61,271 nucleotides of DNA, taken from assembly GCF_000758925.1 (NCBI RefSeq), contig NZ_JRNC01000039.1, positions 1 to 61,271 on the forward strand. Direction: 5' to 3'. This document shows, piece after piece, positions 27,989-37,997 of this stretch. Both the position numbers and the translations under genes were made by a program. Below the pieces are notes generated by a model. That model did no database searches. It was not told where the DNA came from and worked only from the letters and a program-made list of their open reading frames with translations. The first letter of the stretch is position 1, and each line of letters starts with the position of its first letter. Source of the stretch: Prevotella sp. S7-1-8 (lineage in GTDB: Bacteria > Bacteroidota > Bacteroidia > Bacteroidales > Bacteroidaceae).

Positions 27989-28627
27989 TTATTTCTTGGC
28001 TTTCTTTTTGCAAAACCTTATCTTGGTGAAGTTAAATCCCATAGCGTGTAGCATATTGTCAAACTGAACGGATGCGTTTTGCTCCGCGGTTTTAATGTTG
28101 GCTTGCGTTAGACATCTTTCTTTCATTACGCGAGCTGCCTTTTGGGTAAGTTTCCGCTTATCCAAATCGCTCCATTTTCCATCCTCAAAAAAACATTTTG
28201 TGCGAGCTTCGTCCAAGAAATTTTCGTCAAGCAGTTTGACAGGAGGCAAAATAACATTTACAGTATCTTCATCCATTTTTATCCATCCTTCTTCTGTTTG
28301 GCTTAAGTCTATTCCCAATCTTAGTGTACCATAGTATATTCGAGACAATTCATCATCCCCAAAGAAACCGTGCCTAACAGTGTCAACGAGTTCTTCGTCA
28401 CTTATAGCGAGAAACTCCCACTGACCTATGCTTTTTATTTTTGATATTTGAACAGGCGTAATACCAAACTTATTATTCGTTTTGATAGTAAAATCGCATC
28501 CTCTGACAAGATAAACCATAAAACCAGTTATGAAAATCATCAGTATAATAATAAGCAAGGTTTTATTACCCAAAAATCCCGTTAAACGACGTAACGGATA
28601 AGCGTTGTTTTTTTTATCGTACAGCAT
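27989..28627 (-). CDS. DUF4230 family membrane-anchored protein
   Basis: A 212-residue protein with one N-terminal membrane helix (about residues 24-43, LLIIILMIFITGFMVYLV) and a periplasmic DUF4230 domain (...QWEFLAISDEELVDTVRHG..., ...ILPPVKLLDENFLDEARTKCFFEDGKW..., ending in a basic tail KKKAKK). The function of the family is unknown. It lies 5 bp after another DUF4230 gene, so the two are a tandem, co-transcribed pair. The two copies share the layout hydrophobic anchor, beta-rich middle (VNVILPPV / LEIVLPDPEV), long C-terminal helix (KAARVMKERC / IENARQSAARQII). Confidence 0.72.
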   Translation of the reverse strand: MLYDKKNNAYPLRRLTGFLGNKTLLIIILMIFITGFMVYLVRGCDFTIKTNNKFGITPVQISKIKSIGQWEFLAISDEELVDTVRHGFFGDDELSRIYYGTLRLGIDLSQTEEGWIKMDEDTVNVILPPVKLLDENFLDEARTKCFFEDGKWSDLDKRKLTQKAARVMKERCLTQANIKTAEQNASVQFDNMLHAMGFNFTKIRFCKKKAKK

Positions 28628-28632
28628 AAAAT

Positions 28633-29295
28633 TTATTCTATATTCCTAATGATAGATGGAAAATCGCTTGGGGAAAATTTTTTCCTGAAAGTTATGGTTA
28701 CTTTTTCTTTAGGATATCCCATTTGTTCCATGATGGGAATAATTTGGCGAGCGGCACTTTGGCGTGCGTTTTCAATTATTCCAAGTTTGGGCAGAGCTTT
28801 GATCATTTCGTCTCGTCCATGTTGCTGGATGCCTGTCATCTCCTCGTCTGTAAAATTATGACGCAGCAGTGACACTTTCTTTTTTATGGATTTATGATCT
28901 ATTTGAGTACTCGTCATCGTCACTTCTGGGTCTGGCAGGACGATTTCCAACCGGTCACCATGACGCTTCACGTTACGTTCGGAAAATTTGTCAAACTCGA
29001 CATAAGCTTTAACCGTGGCTGTCATGGGAATAGCTATTTTGCGTTTGCCCATGGGCAGCTCTATCTTGATTTTCTCATTAAATATCAATCCGTCAAAAGA
29101 AATGTCATCATCATATGTCACAATCTTACGCAATTGATATTCAGAGGTATATAGTCTTGAGCATTTTTGTATCTGCATTACCATCATTGGTATGGTGTCA
29201 ACAGGAGATGTGCCATCACTTTTCTTGTTCTTATCACAACCGCCCACTAAAAAAAATGCCACGAGGCAAAGGAGCGTAAAAAGTTTAGAGTACAT
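28633..29295 (-). CDS. DUF4230 family lipoprotein
   Basis: A 220-residue lipoprotein: the signal peptide ends in FFLVGGC (Cys20). The mature part matches the DUF4230 layout (YQLRKIVTYDDDISF, KRKIAIPMTATVKAYVEFDKF, LEIVLPDPEVTMTSTQIDHKS). It is the first gene of the tandem pair and has a promoter 23 bases upstream of its start. One protein is anchored by a transmembrane helix and the other by lipid, so they might work together on the membrane surface; this is inference from the arrangement. Confidence 0.75.
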   Translation of the reverse strand: MYSKLFTLLCLVAFFLVGGCDKNKKSDGTSPVDTIPMMVMQIQKCSRLYTSEYQLRKIVTYDDDISFDGLIFNEKIKIELPMGKRKIAIPMTATVKAYVEFDKFSERNVKRHGDRLEIVLPDPEVTMTSTQIDHKSIKKKVSLLRHNFTDEEMTGIQQHGRDEMIKALPKLGIIENARQSAARQIIPIMEQMGYPKEKVTITFRKKFSPSDFPSIIRNIE

Positions 29296-29317
29296 ATGTA
29301 TTTATCAAACGTATATT

Positions 29318-29326
29318 ACAAAGTTA
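29318..29326 (-). promoter_or_regulatory. -7 promoter element of the DUF4230 pair
   Basis: The minus strand reads TAACTTTGT, 23 bases before the lipoprotein ATG. Confidence 0.6.
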
Positions 29327-30333
29327 ATCACAAATTTATATAAAAACTCGATTGTTAAGTTTTTTTTTGACTTTTCATTTAAACCTTTTCTATTTGTTAT
29401 GCCTTGAACCCCAACCGGGGAAAAAAGAAAGTGACATTGGGCTATGGAAGATTGTAATGGATTGTGAAAAAAAATACGGCACGATCAAAAAAAAATCTCT
29501 AAAATTTCAGGAATTAAGATTTTGTTATATCGTATGAAATTCAATAGGTTGACAAGGTTTTAAAAAAAATAGTTATGGCCATTCTCCATGCGAATAGGGA
29601 ATGCCATTTTGTCTTATCCAATCTTACATGGATCTTTACATTGCCAGCCTCGGTCTACCTCGCAGCCTACAGGCGTCTTCGGTGGCGCGCCATGTTGCGC
29701 CGGAAGTTCTTGGCCAGCATTTCCATGCCAAGGTGCCCGGCGGCAAACAGGGCGCACGTCCTCCTTCATTTTGTCAAAAATATATCATCATTTGAGCTAT
29801 TTACAAAATGTTCTTTTTAGCGGTTAAAAAACCTTCTAAATATGGATGCGGACAATATTCGTATGCTTTTGCTGACTACAATCGGGCCGAAAAGATACCA
29901 TTCGAACTGCGTAAAGGGTTTAATCGTCATGCCTACAAGCCCTAAATGCGACGTGATCAAGTTTTAATGGCGTCACCATTGGTACTTAAAGGCAAGCCAC
30001 ACCGACATTATAAAAAAACATTTATAACATTAAATTTCATAAAGTTATGTTTATAAACAAGTTGCAAAGGCAGCTGATTTTCGGCGTTTTTCGAGCTAAA
30101 GCGATGATATTTCTCTACAGGTGAATTATGGGATACATGTTGTTAAAATAATTCATGGCAAATAAAAAGTCGGCATTTGCCTAATGACATGGTCGTGTCG
30201 ACTATTTACGAGCTCTCAACGAGCCATCCCGCTATCATGCGAAACAAATCGCAACTTTCGTCTCGTATTTTGATTTCATATATCATGTTTGCCTCCGTCT
30301 TGAAACATTGGGAAAATTCCAAGGTTCCGCTTT
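29327..30333. repeat. Gene-free stretch with repeat and gene debris
   Basis: About 1 kb without an intact gene. A GC-rich island at about 29640-29760 contrasts with AT-rich flanks; its minus strand reads as a 30-residue protein tail (ALFAAGHLGMEMLAKNF...RRRL, stop), possibly the end of a decayed transposase or other gene. At about 29930-29990 there is a diverged copy of the repeat also seen near 88-175 (AAGCCCTAA; ACCATTGGTACTTAAA), followed by the words GTTGCAAAGGCAGCTGATTT near 30060. Confidence 0.4.
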
Positions 30334-30558
30334 ATGGTTGTCCTGCCGGAACAAGAGGGAAGCTTTGATATTGCCCTTCTTAGGGCGGGCGATGACGGGC
30401 ACACATCGTCCATATTTCCCGGCCAAGAGCGCTCGCTTAACGCGCGGAGGTTTATACCGACAAGGCAGCGGTTGGACCGATATAAGCATTTGATGGTGAA
30501 AGATAGCAAAAATTACGGTTCCCTCATCATATTGAAAAAAGGCAGCCCAAACACATGA
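30334..30558 (+). pseudogene. Remnant of 6-phosphogluconolactonase
   Basis: A 74-codon frame contains FDIALLRAGDDGHTSSIFPG, the core motif of 6-phosphogluconolactonase/glucosamine-6-phosphate isomerase folds (family form GxGDDGHTASLFP), here with Arg where Gly is usual. After the motif the sequence is shortened and departs from the family, then ends LKKGSPNT with a stop. No N-terminal half of the roughly 230-residue enzyme is found upstream. It is therefore a truncated, decayed copy rather than a working gene. It precedes guaA convergently. An assignment to the related deaminase NagB cannot be fully excluded. Confidence 0.6.
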
Positions 30559-30609
30559 AGCCGCCTTTGTTCTTTCTTCTTGGCTTTTTCTAAAGCTGTG
30601 CAGGGACGC

Positions 30610-32154
30610 CTATTCCCACTCTATTGTCGAGGGTGGCTTGGACGAAATGTCATAGCAAACGCGATTGACCCCCTTCACCTTGCGTATAATTTCGTTGGAC
30701 ACCTCGCCCAAGAAATCATAAGGAAGATGTGCCCAATCGGCCGTCATGGCATCCATGGAGGTTACAGCGCGCAGCGCGACAGGATTCTCATAAGTGCGCT
30801 CGTCGCCCATCACCCCCACCGAACGAATTTCTGACAACAGCACTGTTCCTGCCTGCCAAACGTGGTCGTAGAGGCTCGTTCCATCGGGCATCTTGTAATT
30901 TTGCATCTTGGTGATGTAAATATCATCCGCATCTTGGAGTACGCGAACTTTCTCACGCGTGATGTCTCCAAGAATGCGCACGGCCAGTCCAGGACCCGGG
31001 AACGGATGCCTTTTGATGAGACGCTCGGGCATGCCCAATTCATATCCCACGCGGCGAACCTCATCCTTGAAAAGCCATCTCAACGGCTCACAGAGCTTTA
31101 GTCGCATATCCTTGGGCAAACCACCCACGTTATGATGGCTCTTGATAACCATGCCCGTGATGCTCAAACTCTCTATCCGGTCAGGATAAATCGTGCCCTG
31201 CGCCAGCCATTTTGCGTCGGTTATTTTGGAAGCCTCGCTATTGAACACTCCGATAAAGTCGCGACCGATGATTTTGCGTTTTTTCTCCGGGTCCTTTACG
31301 TCTGCCAAATCAGCAAAAAACTTATCAGAGGCGTCTACGCCTATCACATTAAGCCCCAAGCCTTCGTAAGCCTGCATCACGTTTTTAAACTCGTTCTTGC
31401 GTAACATACCGTGATCCACAAAGATGCAAGTGAGGTTTTTGCCAATGGCGCGGTTAAGCAACACGGCACAAACCGATGAGTCCACGCCACCCGAAAGAGC
31501 TAATATCACTCGGTCATCGCCCAATTGTTGTTTCAACTCCGAGACCGTTGTTTCCACGAACGAGGCCGGACTCCACGATTGTTCGCTGCCACAAATATCC
31601 ACAACAAAATTTTTGAGAAGTTGCGTACCTTGTGTGGAATGGTATACCTCGGGGTGGAATTGGACGCACCAAACAGGCTTGGTGGAGCTGGCAAATGCGG
31701 CAAATTTCACGTCGGCGGTAGAGCCTATGACATGAAAATCTTTAGGAATGGAAGTAATGGTGTCACCATGACTCATCCATACTTGAGACCCCAAGTCGAA
31801 GCCACGAAACAGGATGTTTCCAGCGTCAAAACTTTGCAAGTTGGCTCGCCCGTACTCTCTCGTTCCTGCTTGCTCTACCGTACCGCCGCCCTCAAGGCTG
31901 ATAAACTGGGCGCCATAGCATATACCTAACACAGGATATTTACCGACAATCTTGCTGAGGTCTACCTTGAAAGCCTCCTTGTCGTGCACCGAATAGGGAC
32001 TTCCGCTAAGGATAACACCGATGACGGAGGGGTCGTCTTCGGGAAACTTGTTGTAGGGCAGGATCTCGCAGAAGGTGTCTAACTCGCGTACTCGACGGCC
32101 TATAAGCTGCGTGGTCTGCGAGCCAAAGTCGAGAATGATAATCTTCTGTTGCAT
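30610..32154 (-). CDS. guaA: GMP synthase (glutamine-hydrolysing)
   Basis: A 514-residue cytoplasmic enzyme converting XMP, glutamine and ATP to GMP, in the last step of guanine nucleotide synthesis. The N-terminal class I glutamine amidotransferase has the nucleophile Cys79 in GICYGAQF and the His-Glu pair in [10 protein letters not shown]. The ATP-pyrophosphatase domain has the P-loop [10 protein letters not shown] near residue 220. The C-terminal dimerisation domain ends KPPSTIEWE, the usual GuaA tail. Full length. It lies 53 bp after the MurU-like gene in the same orientation and has no promoter match of its own that I can see, so it may be co-transcribed. Confidence 0.97.
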   Translation of the reverse strand: MQQKIIILDFGSQTTQLIGRRVRELDTFCEILPYNKFPEDDPSVIGVILSGSPYSVHDKEAFKVDLSKIVGKYPVLGICYGAQFISLEGGGTVEQAGTREYGRANLQSFDAGNILFRGFDLGSQVWMSHGDTITSIPKDFHVIGSTADVKFAAFASSTKPVWCVQFHPEVYHSTQGTQLLKNFVVDICGSEQSWSPASFVETTVSELKQQLGDDRVILALSGGVDSSVCAVLLNRAIGKNLTCIFVDHGMLRKNEFKNVMQAYEGLGLNVIGVDASDKFFADLADVKDPEKKRKIIGRDFIGVFNSEASKITDAKWLAQGTIYPDRIESLSITGMVIKSHHNVGGLPKDMRLKLCEPLRWLFKDEVRRVGYELGMPERLIKRHPFPGPGLAVRILGDITREKVRVLQDADDIYITKMQNYKMPDGTSLYDHVWQAGTVLLSEIRSVGVMGDERTYENPVALRAVTSMDAMTADWAHLPYDFLGEVSNEIIRKVKGVNRVCYDISSKPPSTIEWE

Positions 32155-32207
32155 AAATAAAAAGCTCTCGTCACTTCCATGAAGCGTAAAACGTCTGAGC
32201 TACCTAA

Positions 32208-33050
32208 TTAAGAATGGTTATTATTGTTATTGTCTAATTCTAATTGTCGCGCGAAAGTCTCCGCGTCATCAAGCGCGTTGAGTTTCCCAACATCCATTAA
32301 CCGCAAGTCATGCTTAACATAACCTTTAATTGGCACTTGTCCGCATTGACGCAAATAGAAGTCCATAATGGGAAACTTGTCAGGACATTCCTCCATGCGC
32401 GGGAACATGCGTGGCGAGAAACTGTGTATGCCACTAAAGGCATAGGCATGGTAAAGACCTGCCAACACCTGTGGCCCGGCTTCCACATTGAGAGGGAAAG
32501 AGAGCTTGCCCAAGGCCAAACTCACCTCGGGGAAAGGTGATTTCACCTCGCCGGTCTTGATGTTTACCCACCCCACCAAGTGCATTTGGTCGTTGAAAAG
32601 CAAGTATCTTTGGGTTTGACGCCAACTCACCAATAGCCGGGCGCCGGGCAAATTACCCCGCTCGTCACATTCCGAGCTATCCACTTGGGTGTCCAACGCG
32701 TAGAATTTGGCGAGGTTGACATTGCTCAAGATGTCGACGTTGTGAATGAGTATGGGATAATTTGGATCAAACAAGGAAGCCGCCTTGCGCAATCCGCCAC
32801 CAGTATCAAGAAGCTGATTGGTTTCGTCACTTATCCGAATATCAAGCCCGAAGTTGTTGTTTGCCTTAAGATACTCGATGACAAGAGGGGCAAAATGATG
32901 CACATTGACGACCACGCGGGTGAACCCCGCGGCGCGAAGCCTAAGCGCTACCCGTTTAAGCAAAGGCTCGTCACCTACCCTTACCAATGCCTTGGGAATG
33001 GTATCGGTAAGCGGTTTCAGGCGAGTTCCTAAGCCCGCGGCAAAAATCAT
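32208..33050 (-). CDS. MurU-like sugar-1-phosphate nucleotidyltransferase
   Basis: A 280-residue enzyme of the NTP-transferase family. The signature GLGTRLKPLTDTIPKALVRVG starts at residue 5 and provides the nucleotide and Mg sites; a second acidic site is ILIHNVDILSN. Its best match in layout is MurU, which makes UDP-MurNAc from MurNAc-1-phosphate and UTP in cell-wall recycling. The neighbour upstream on the same strand is an AmgK-like kinase, the enzyme that makes MurNAc-1-phosphate. The longest ATG (33062) lies 3 bases from a -7 element, so the next ATG at 33050 (MIFAAGLG, the normal family start) is chosen. The substrate is inferred from the pairing. Confidence 0.78.
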   Translation of the reverse strand: MIFAAGLGTRLKPLTDTIPKALVRVGDEPLLKRVALRLRAAGFTRVVVNVHHFAPLVIEYLKANNNFGLDIRISDETNQLLDTGGGLRKAASLFDPNYPILIHNVDILSNVNLAKFYALDTQVDSSECDERGNLPGARLLVSWRQTQRYLLFNDQMHLVGWVNIKTGEVKSPFPEVSLALGKLSFPLNVEAGPQVLAGLYHAYAFSGIHSFSPRMFPRMEECPDKFPIMDFYLRQCGQVPIKGYVKHDLRLMDVGKLNALDDAETFARQLELDNNNNNHS

Positions 33051-33065
33051 GGCTTGCTTCATGAT

Positions 33066-33074
33066 GCAAAATTA
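33066..33074 (-). promoter_or_regulatory. -7 promoter element of the MurU-like gene
   Basis: The minus strand reads TAATTTTGC. The first ATG follows after only 3 bases, so the transcript either starts at or within it (leaderless) or uses the second ATG with a leader of roughly 10 nt. Confidence 0.55.
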
Positions 33075-33292
33075 GCAATTAAATGGCAGAAATCAAAACG
33101 AATGGCGCAATAAAAACAAGATGCCGTACACCGTAGCCCTACCCTATATCGAACGGCTCATTGATGGTATATACCTTTATCATATGTCGCGCGCCATGAA
33201 TTATCCAGACAACAACCGAAGTTGTCGCGAGGGACAAAGGCATGGACGATCATCATGAGCATGCCATTGGTGTCAGCCTGACGGAAGGAAAT

Positions 33293-34846
33293 CTATCCCT
33301 TGGGAGAAACAGCGGCGAATGTTTGGCTGATATGTTGCTCTCGATGAACCACTCTCACTTCTATACCAAACCGCTCGTGGATATGCCGCGCGAGGTGCTG
33401 CGCACTGTAAACACTTCGATGCTGACCACCCGTACAGCCAAAACAAAACATCAAATGTGTAAAACCGCGCTGTATATATCGTGCCACATGCTTGTCGGCC
33501 AAGGCATAGACATGGTTTAAGAACTCCAAGATCTCACCATCGTCCTCCAGAAATCGAACGACTGGCTCGTCAAGCCCGGTCAGTTTTTTGTATGGCTCGT
33601 ATCGCCCGGGGTTATGCGTACCGCGACAATCGAACACATACCCGCCACCATTTCCAGACTCGTCCGCCGGAATTCCCTTGTGGTAAGAAAAGCTGTAAAC
33701 TGTCACTTTCAACGGTCCCTTACCGTCATACTTGGAGAAAGTGGCCGGACCATCTTGCGGATGCGCGTCGTAAATGTTGCGCGCGGTGGTTTTATATCCG
33801 TCGTGGCGAGTCTGCTTCGGCATCTCACCCACGGTGAATTGAGACACCTGCGTGAGCCGCGACAAAGTTTCTCGCAGGTAAGGATAAGGCAGCAGTTCCT
33901 TGCGCAGTTTCAACAAATCGCGCAGGTTATCAATGGCCGGAGGGATACTGTCAATGAAGTGTTGTTTGCGCTCGAAGTAACCTCGAAAACCATACGCGCC
34001 CAGCACTTGAAGCGTCCTGAACAACACAAACAGTGTAAGGCGCGCTGCAAAATGGCGGATATTGGGCACCTCTACGTATTGTTTGAGAGAATCGTAATAG
34101 GCAGCTACAAGGTCCCTGCGCAGCTTATAAGGATATTTGGCGGACGCCTGCCATAAGAAAGATGCCAAATCATAATAGTAAGGTCCTTTCCTTCCGCCTT
34201 GAAAATCAATGAAATGGGGATTTCCGTTAGCGTCGAGCATGACGTTTCGGGCTTGGAAATCACGATATAAGAAATACTCGCCCGACTCCGAGGCGAGGTC
34301 CTTGGCCAAACGCCGGAAGCTGGCTTCTAACTTCAGCTCATGAAAATCAAGGTTCGACGGTTTAAGAAAACAATACTTGAAATAATTCAAATCGAACAAC
34401 GCGCTGTCCTCGTTGAATTCCGGTTCGGGATAGCAATTGGACCAATCCAAGCCTAACGCGCCTCTGACTTGTATATTGGGCAACTCTCGAATCGTGCGAA
34501 AAAGCAGCTCCCTCTCTGCCACATTGTATCGTCCACCAGCCTCCCTGCCACCCTTGATGGCATCGAAAAGCGAGATGTTTCCAAGGTCTGTTTGCAAATA
34601 GCACATCTCGTCCTCGCTCACGGCCAACACCTCTGGCACGAGCAACTTTCTACGAACAAACTGCCGAGAGAGATACACGAATGCATGATTCTCGTCACGG
34701 CTTGTGCCAACAACACCGATAACGGCATTGCCGGAGACATCCGACATGCGATAATACTGCCGGTTACTACCGGCACCTATCAGTTTCTCAACCTGCCGAG
34801 GCTTCTCTCCGGCCCAGTTTGTATATAGCTGAATAAGTTGTTCCAT
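33293..34846 (-). CDS. AmgK-like sugar kinase fused to a RapZ C-terminal domain
   Basis: A 517-residue fusion. Residues about 1-330 are an aminoglycoside-phosphotransferase-like kinase with the catalytic loop YRDFQARNVML (194-204; Asp196, Asn201) and the DFG-equivalent IDFQGG (213-218). This matches the anomeric MurNAc/GlcNAc kinase AmgK. Residues about 378-505 are the RapZ C-terminal domain, with the diagnostic GCTGGQHRSVY (470-480) and VVHRE (499-503); in E. coli RapZ this domain binds glucosamine-6-phosphate. The RapZ N-terminal P-loop domain is absent. The MurU-like gene is the next gene on the same strand, about 240 bp downstream. Together they suggest cell-wall sugar salvage with built-in amino-sugar sensing; the sensing role is inference. 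Confidence 0.82.
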   Translation of the reverse strand: MEQLIQLYTNWAGEKPRQVEKLIGAGSNRQYYRMSDVSGNAVIGVVGTSRDENHAFVYLSRQFVRRKLLVPEVLAVSEDEMCYLQTDLGNISLFDAIKGGREAGGRYNVAERELLFRTIRELPNIQVRGALGLDWSNCYPEPEFNEDSALFDLNYFKYCFLKPSNLDFHELKLEASFRRLAKDLASESGEYFLYRDFQARNVMLDANGNPHFIDFQGGRKGPYYYDLASFLWQASAKYPYKLRRDLVAAYYDSLKQYVEVPNIRHFAARLTLFVLFRTLQVLGAYGFRGYFERKQHFIDSIPPAIDNLRDLLKLRKELLPYPYLRETLSRLTQVSQFTVGEMPKQTRHDGYKTTARNIYDAHPQDGPATFSKYDGKGPLKVTVYSFSYHKGIPADESGNGGGYVFDCRGTHNPGRYEPYKKLTGLDEPVVRFLEDDGEILEFLNHVYALADKHVARYIQRGFTHLMFCFGCTGGQHRSVYSAQHLARHIHERFGIEVRVVHREQHISQTFAAVSPKG

Positions 34847-35020
34847 AATTAACAGAGTGTTTGAGACATCAAAAACGCGGATGCATTAAACATGTAAACG
34901 CTGAGGTCGACGGTAATAATTTACAAAGAAACATGGCGCGACTCCTATATATTAGAATACAATGGCCCATGGCCAAGCCCCATCTTTTAATACGATTACT
35001 ACGAAGTGTTGATATTCGAG

Positions 35021-35257
35021 CTATCTCTCGGCAGTTTTGTCATCATCCCCCTTTTCGATTTTTTGCTTTCTTAGCTCATCAAATATTTTCTTCGTTTTTT
35101 TGCGATACTCCCAGTTTGCCAACAAGCCGTCTATCACAAACAATAACAAAACAATGCCGAGTGACATCAAAATAGATTTAGTGATATAGATGAGCCCGGC
35201 AGATATTAACAGAAATATCAGCCCCTTTTTCCAATCAATATGAATTTTGGGTTTCAT
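35021..35257 (-). CDS. Small membrane protein of unknown function
   Basis: A 78-residue protein with two hydrophobic segments (WKKGLIFLLISAGLIYITKSI and SLGIVLLLFVIDGLLA) and a charged C-terminal tail (RKKTKKIFDELRKQKIEKGDDD). No family is recognised. The open frame continues to 35311, but a -7 promoter lies just upstream of the ATG at 35257 (MKPKIHIDW), which is therefore the start. The distance between promoter and ATG is so short that the mRNA may be leaderless. Confidence 0.6.
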   Translation of the reverse strand: MKPKIHIDWKKGLIFLLISAGLIYITKSILMSLGIVLLLFVIDGLLANWEYRKKTKKIFDELRKQKIEKGDDDKTAER

Positions 35258-35260
35258 GCT

Positions 35261-35269
35261 GCAAAGGTA
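35261..35269 (-). promoter_or_regulatory. -7 promoter element abutting a start codon
   Basis: The minus strand reads TACCTTTGC, and the ATG at 35257 follows after 3 bases. This predicts transcription starting at or near the A of the ATG. Confidence 0.6.
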
Positions 35270-35289
35270 ATGTATTTTTCGAAAGATAC

Positions 35290-35323
35290 AAAAAAAATCG
35301 GATGTCATCACGACATCCGATTT
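35290..35323 (-). terminator. Strong terminator hairpin
   Basis: AAATCGGATGTC (35295-35306) and GACATCCGATTT (35312-35323) pair perfectly around a 5-base loop. On the minus strand the stem is followed by a T-run (A-run at 35290-35297 on the plus strand). It lies between groEL and the small membrane protein gene and insulates the latter. Confidence 0.75.
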
Positions 35324-35751
35324 CTAAAAACAAACTACTTAAAAACTAATCTACTAAAACAAATCAAAAAATATCTTTGAAGCCCTTGTGGGACTTTTAT
35401 TCTCATCTATATATTGCAAAGTTAATAAGTTTGTATATTACATCCAAATTTTTTTGAAAAAAAAATTATGGGAATTAATAAATAAATGACATTTTTCATT
35501 TAAACACGTCACTTTTCACATTTTTCTTGCATATTCACATATCATACCGGCTTAAGCATGTTGGTGTACGAATAAGCCAAGGCGCTTTCTTCTGTCTTGT
35601 TTTTACCCATTTAGCGGTCCATCAGTGGTGGCATGACTAACTGCAATCATTTAGCAAGAAGACATTATCGACTAAAAAACTGAATTATCAATCATTGCAT
35701 GCAATGCCCTGCGTTCACTGCGTTCATCCCAAACGTTAAACTAAAAAACGA
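35324..35751. other. Gene-free stretch downstream of groEL
   Basis: AT-rich and without a supported reading frame. No repeats or RNA family recognised. Confidence 0.4.
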
Positions 35752-35780
35752 GGGGATACGCCATTGTTTGGCATATCCCC
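35745..35780 (-). terminator. Rho-independent terminator of groESL
   Basis: GGGGATACGCCA (35752-35763) and TGGCATATCCCC (35769-35780) pair with one mismatch around TTGTT. On the minus strand a TTTTTT run follows after TCG. It is 27 bases past the groEL stop. Confidence 0.8.
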
Positions 35781-35806
35781 CACGTCATTGGTATCATGAT
35801 TGAAAA

Positions 35807-37432
<1,626 letters not shown>

Positions 37433-37619
37433 TTATTTTAAATTATTATCCCATGTTGGTGGTGTCTTCGCATTCCCGATGTATGCCATCGTCCTATCAA
37501 ACACCACTACCAATGGTAAGTTTTTGTTTATGAAATTATAGATTGTTATATCGATAAACGAACGACTATAAAAACGTTTATGCTATCGCATTTTTTTATA
37601 GACTTCGTATTGTAATGTT

Positions 37620-37892
37620 TTAATCCTCCACAATTGCCAAAACGTCGCTTTGACGCATCATGAGATATTTAGTTCCATCACACTCCATCTCTGTGCCTGC
37701 ATATTTGCCATAGAGCACCTCGTCATTCTCTTTCAATATCATTTTCTCGTCTTTGGTGCCTTCGCCTACAGCCACGATCTTACCACGCTGTGGTTTCTCT
37801 TTAGCCGTGTCCGGAATGATAATTCCACCTACTTTCTCTTCTGCCTGTGCAGGTAGCACTAATACTCTGTCTGCTAATGGTCTTACTTTCAT
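37620..37892 (-). CDS. groES: 10 kDa co-chaperonin GroES
   Basis: A 90-residue co-chaperonin that caps the GroEL ring. [14 protein letters not shown] is the normal start and [30 protein letters not shown] the dome/mobile-loop region. The reading frame is open to 37991, but the ATG at 37892 matches the family N-terminus and is used. Co-transcribed with groEL. Upstream there is no TAnnTTTG promoter; instead there is a sigma54-like element and direct repeats (listed separately), so control looks different from most genes here. No CIRCE operator was seen. Confidence 0.97.
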   Translation of the reverse strand: MKVRPLADRVLVLPAQAEEKVGGIIIPDTAKEKPQRGKIVAVGEGTKDEKMILKENDEVLYGKYAGTEMECDGTKYLMMRQSDVLAIVED

Positions 37893-37961
37893 AATTGATT
37901 TTATTTTTATTAAACAGTTTTTACTTGTTGATATTTCATGAGGAAATTCACTTATGCAAAA

Positions 37962-37977
37962 GCGAAAAGTATGCCAA
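37962..37977 (-). promoter_or_regulatory. Candidate sigma54-type (-24/-12) promoter of groESL
   Basis: The minus strand reads TTGGCATACTTTTCGC. The GG and GC doublets are separated by exactly 10 bases, as sigma54 (RpoN) promoters require (consensus TTGGCACGNNNNTTGC); the second half has one mismatch (TCGC for TTGC). The predicted start is near 37950, giving a leader of about 58 nt before groES. Confidence 0.5.
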
Positions 37978-37997
37978 CGGCGCATGAACATAAAAAA

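Noticed and set aside
29408..29425. CCCCAACCGGGG hairpin
   Set aside because: Only a four-base stem with a tiny loop and no T-run; not a usable terminator.
37893..37961. CIRCE operator before groES
   Set aside because: No TTAGCACTC-N9-GAGTGCTAA type repeat is present.
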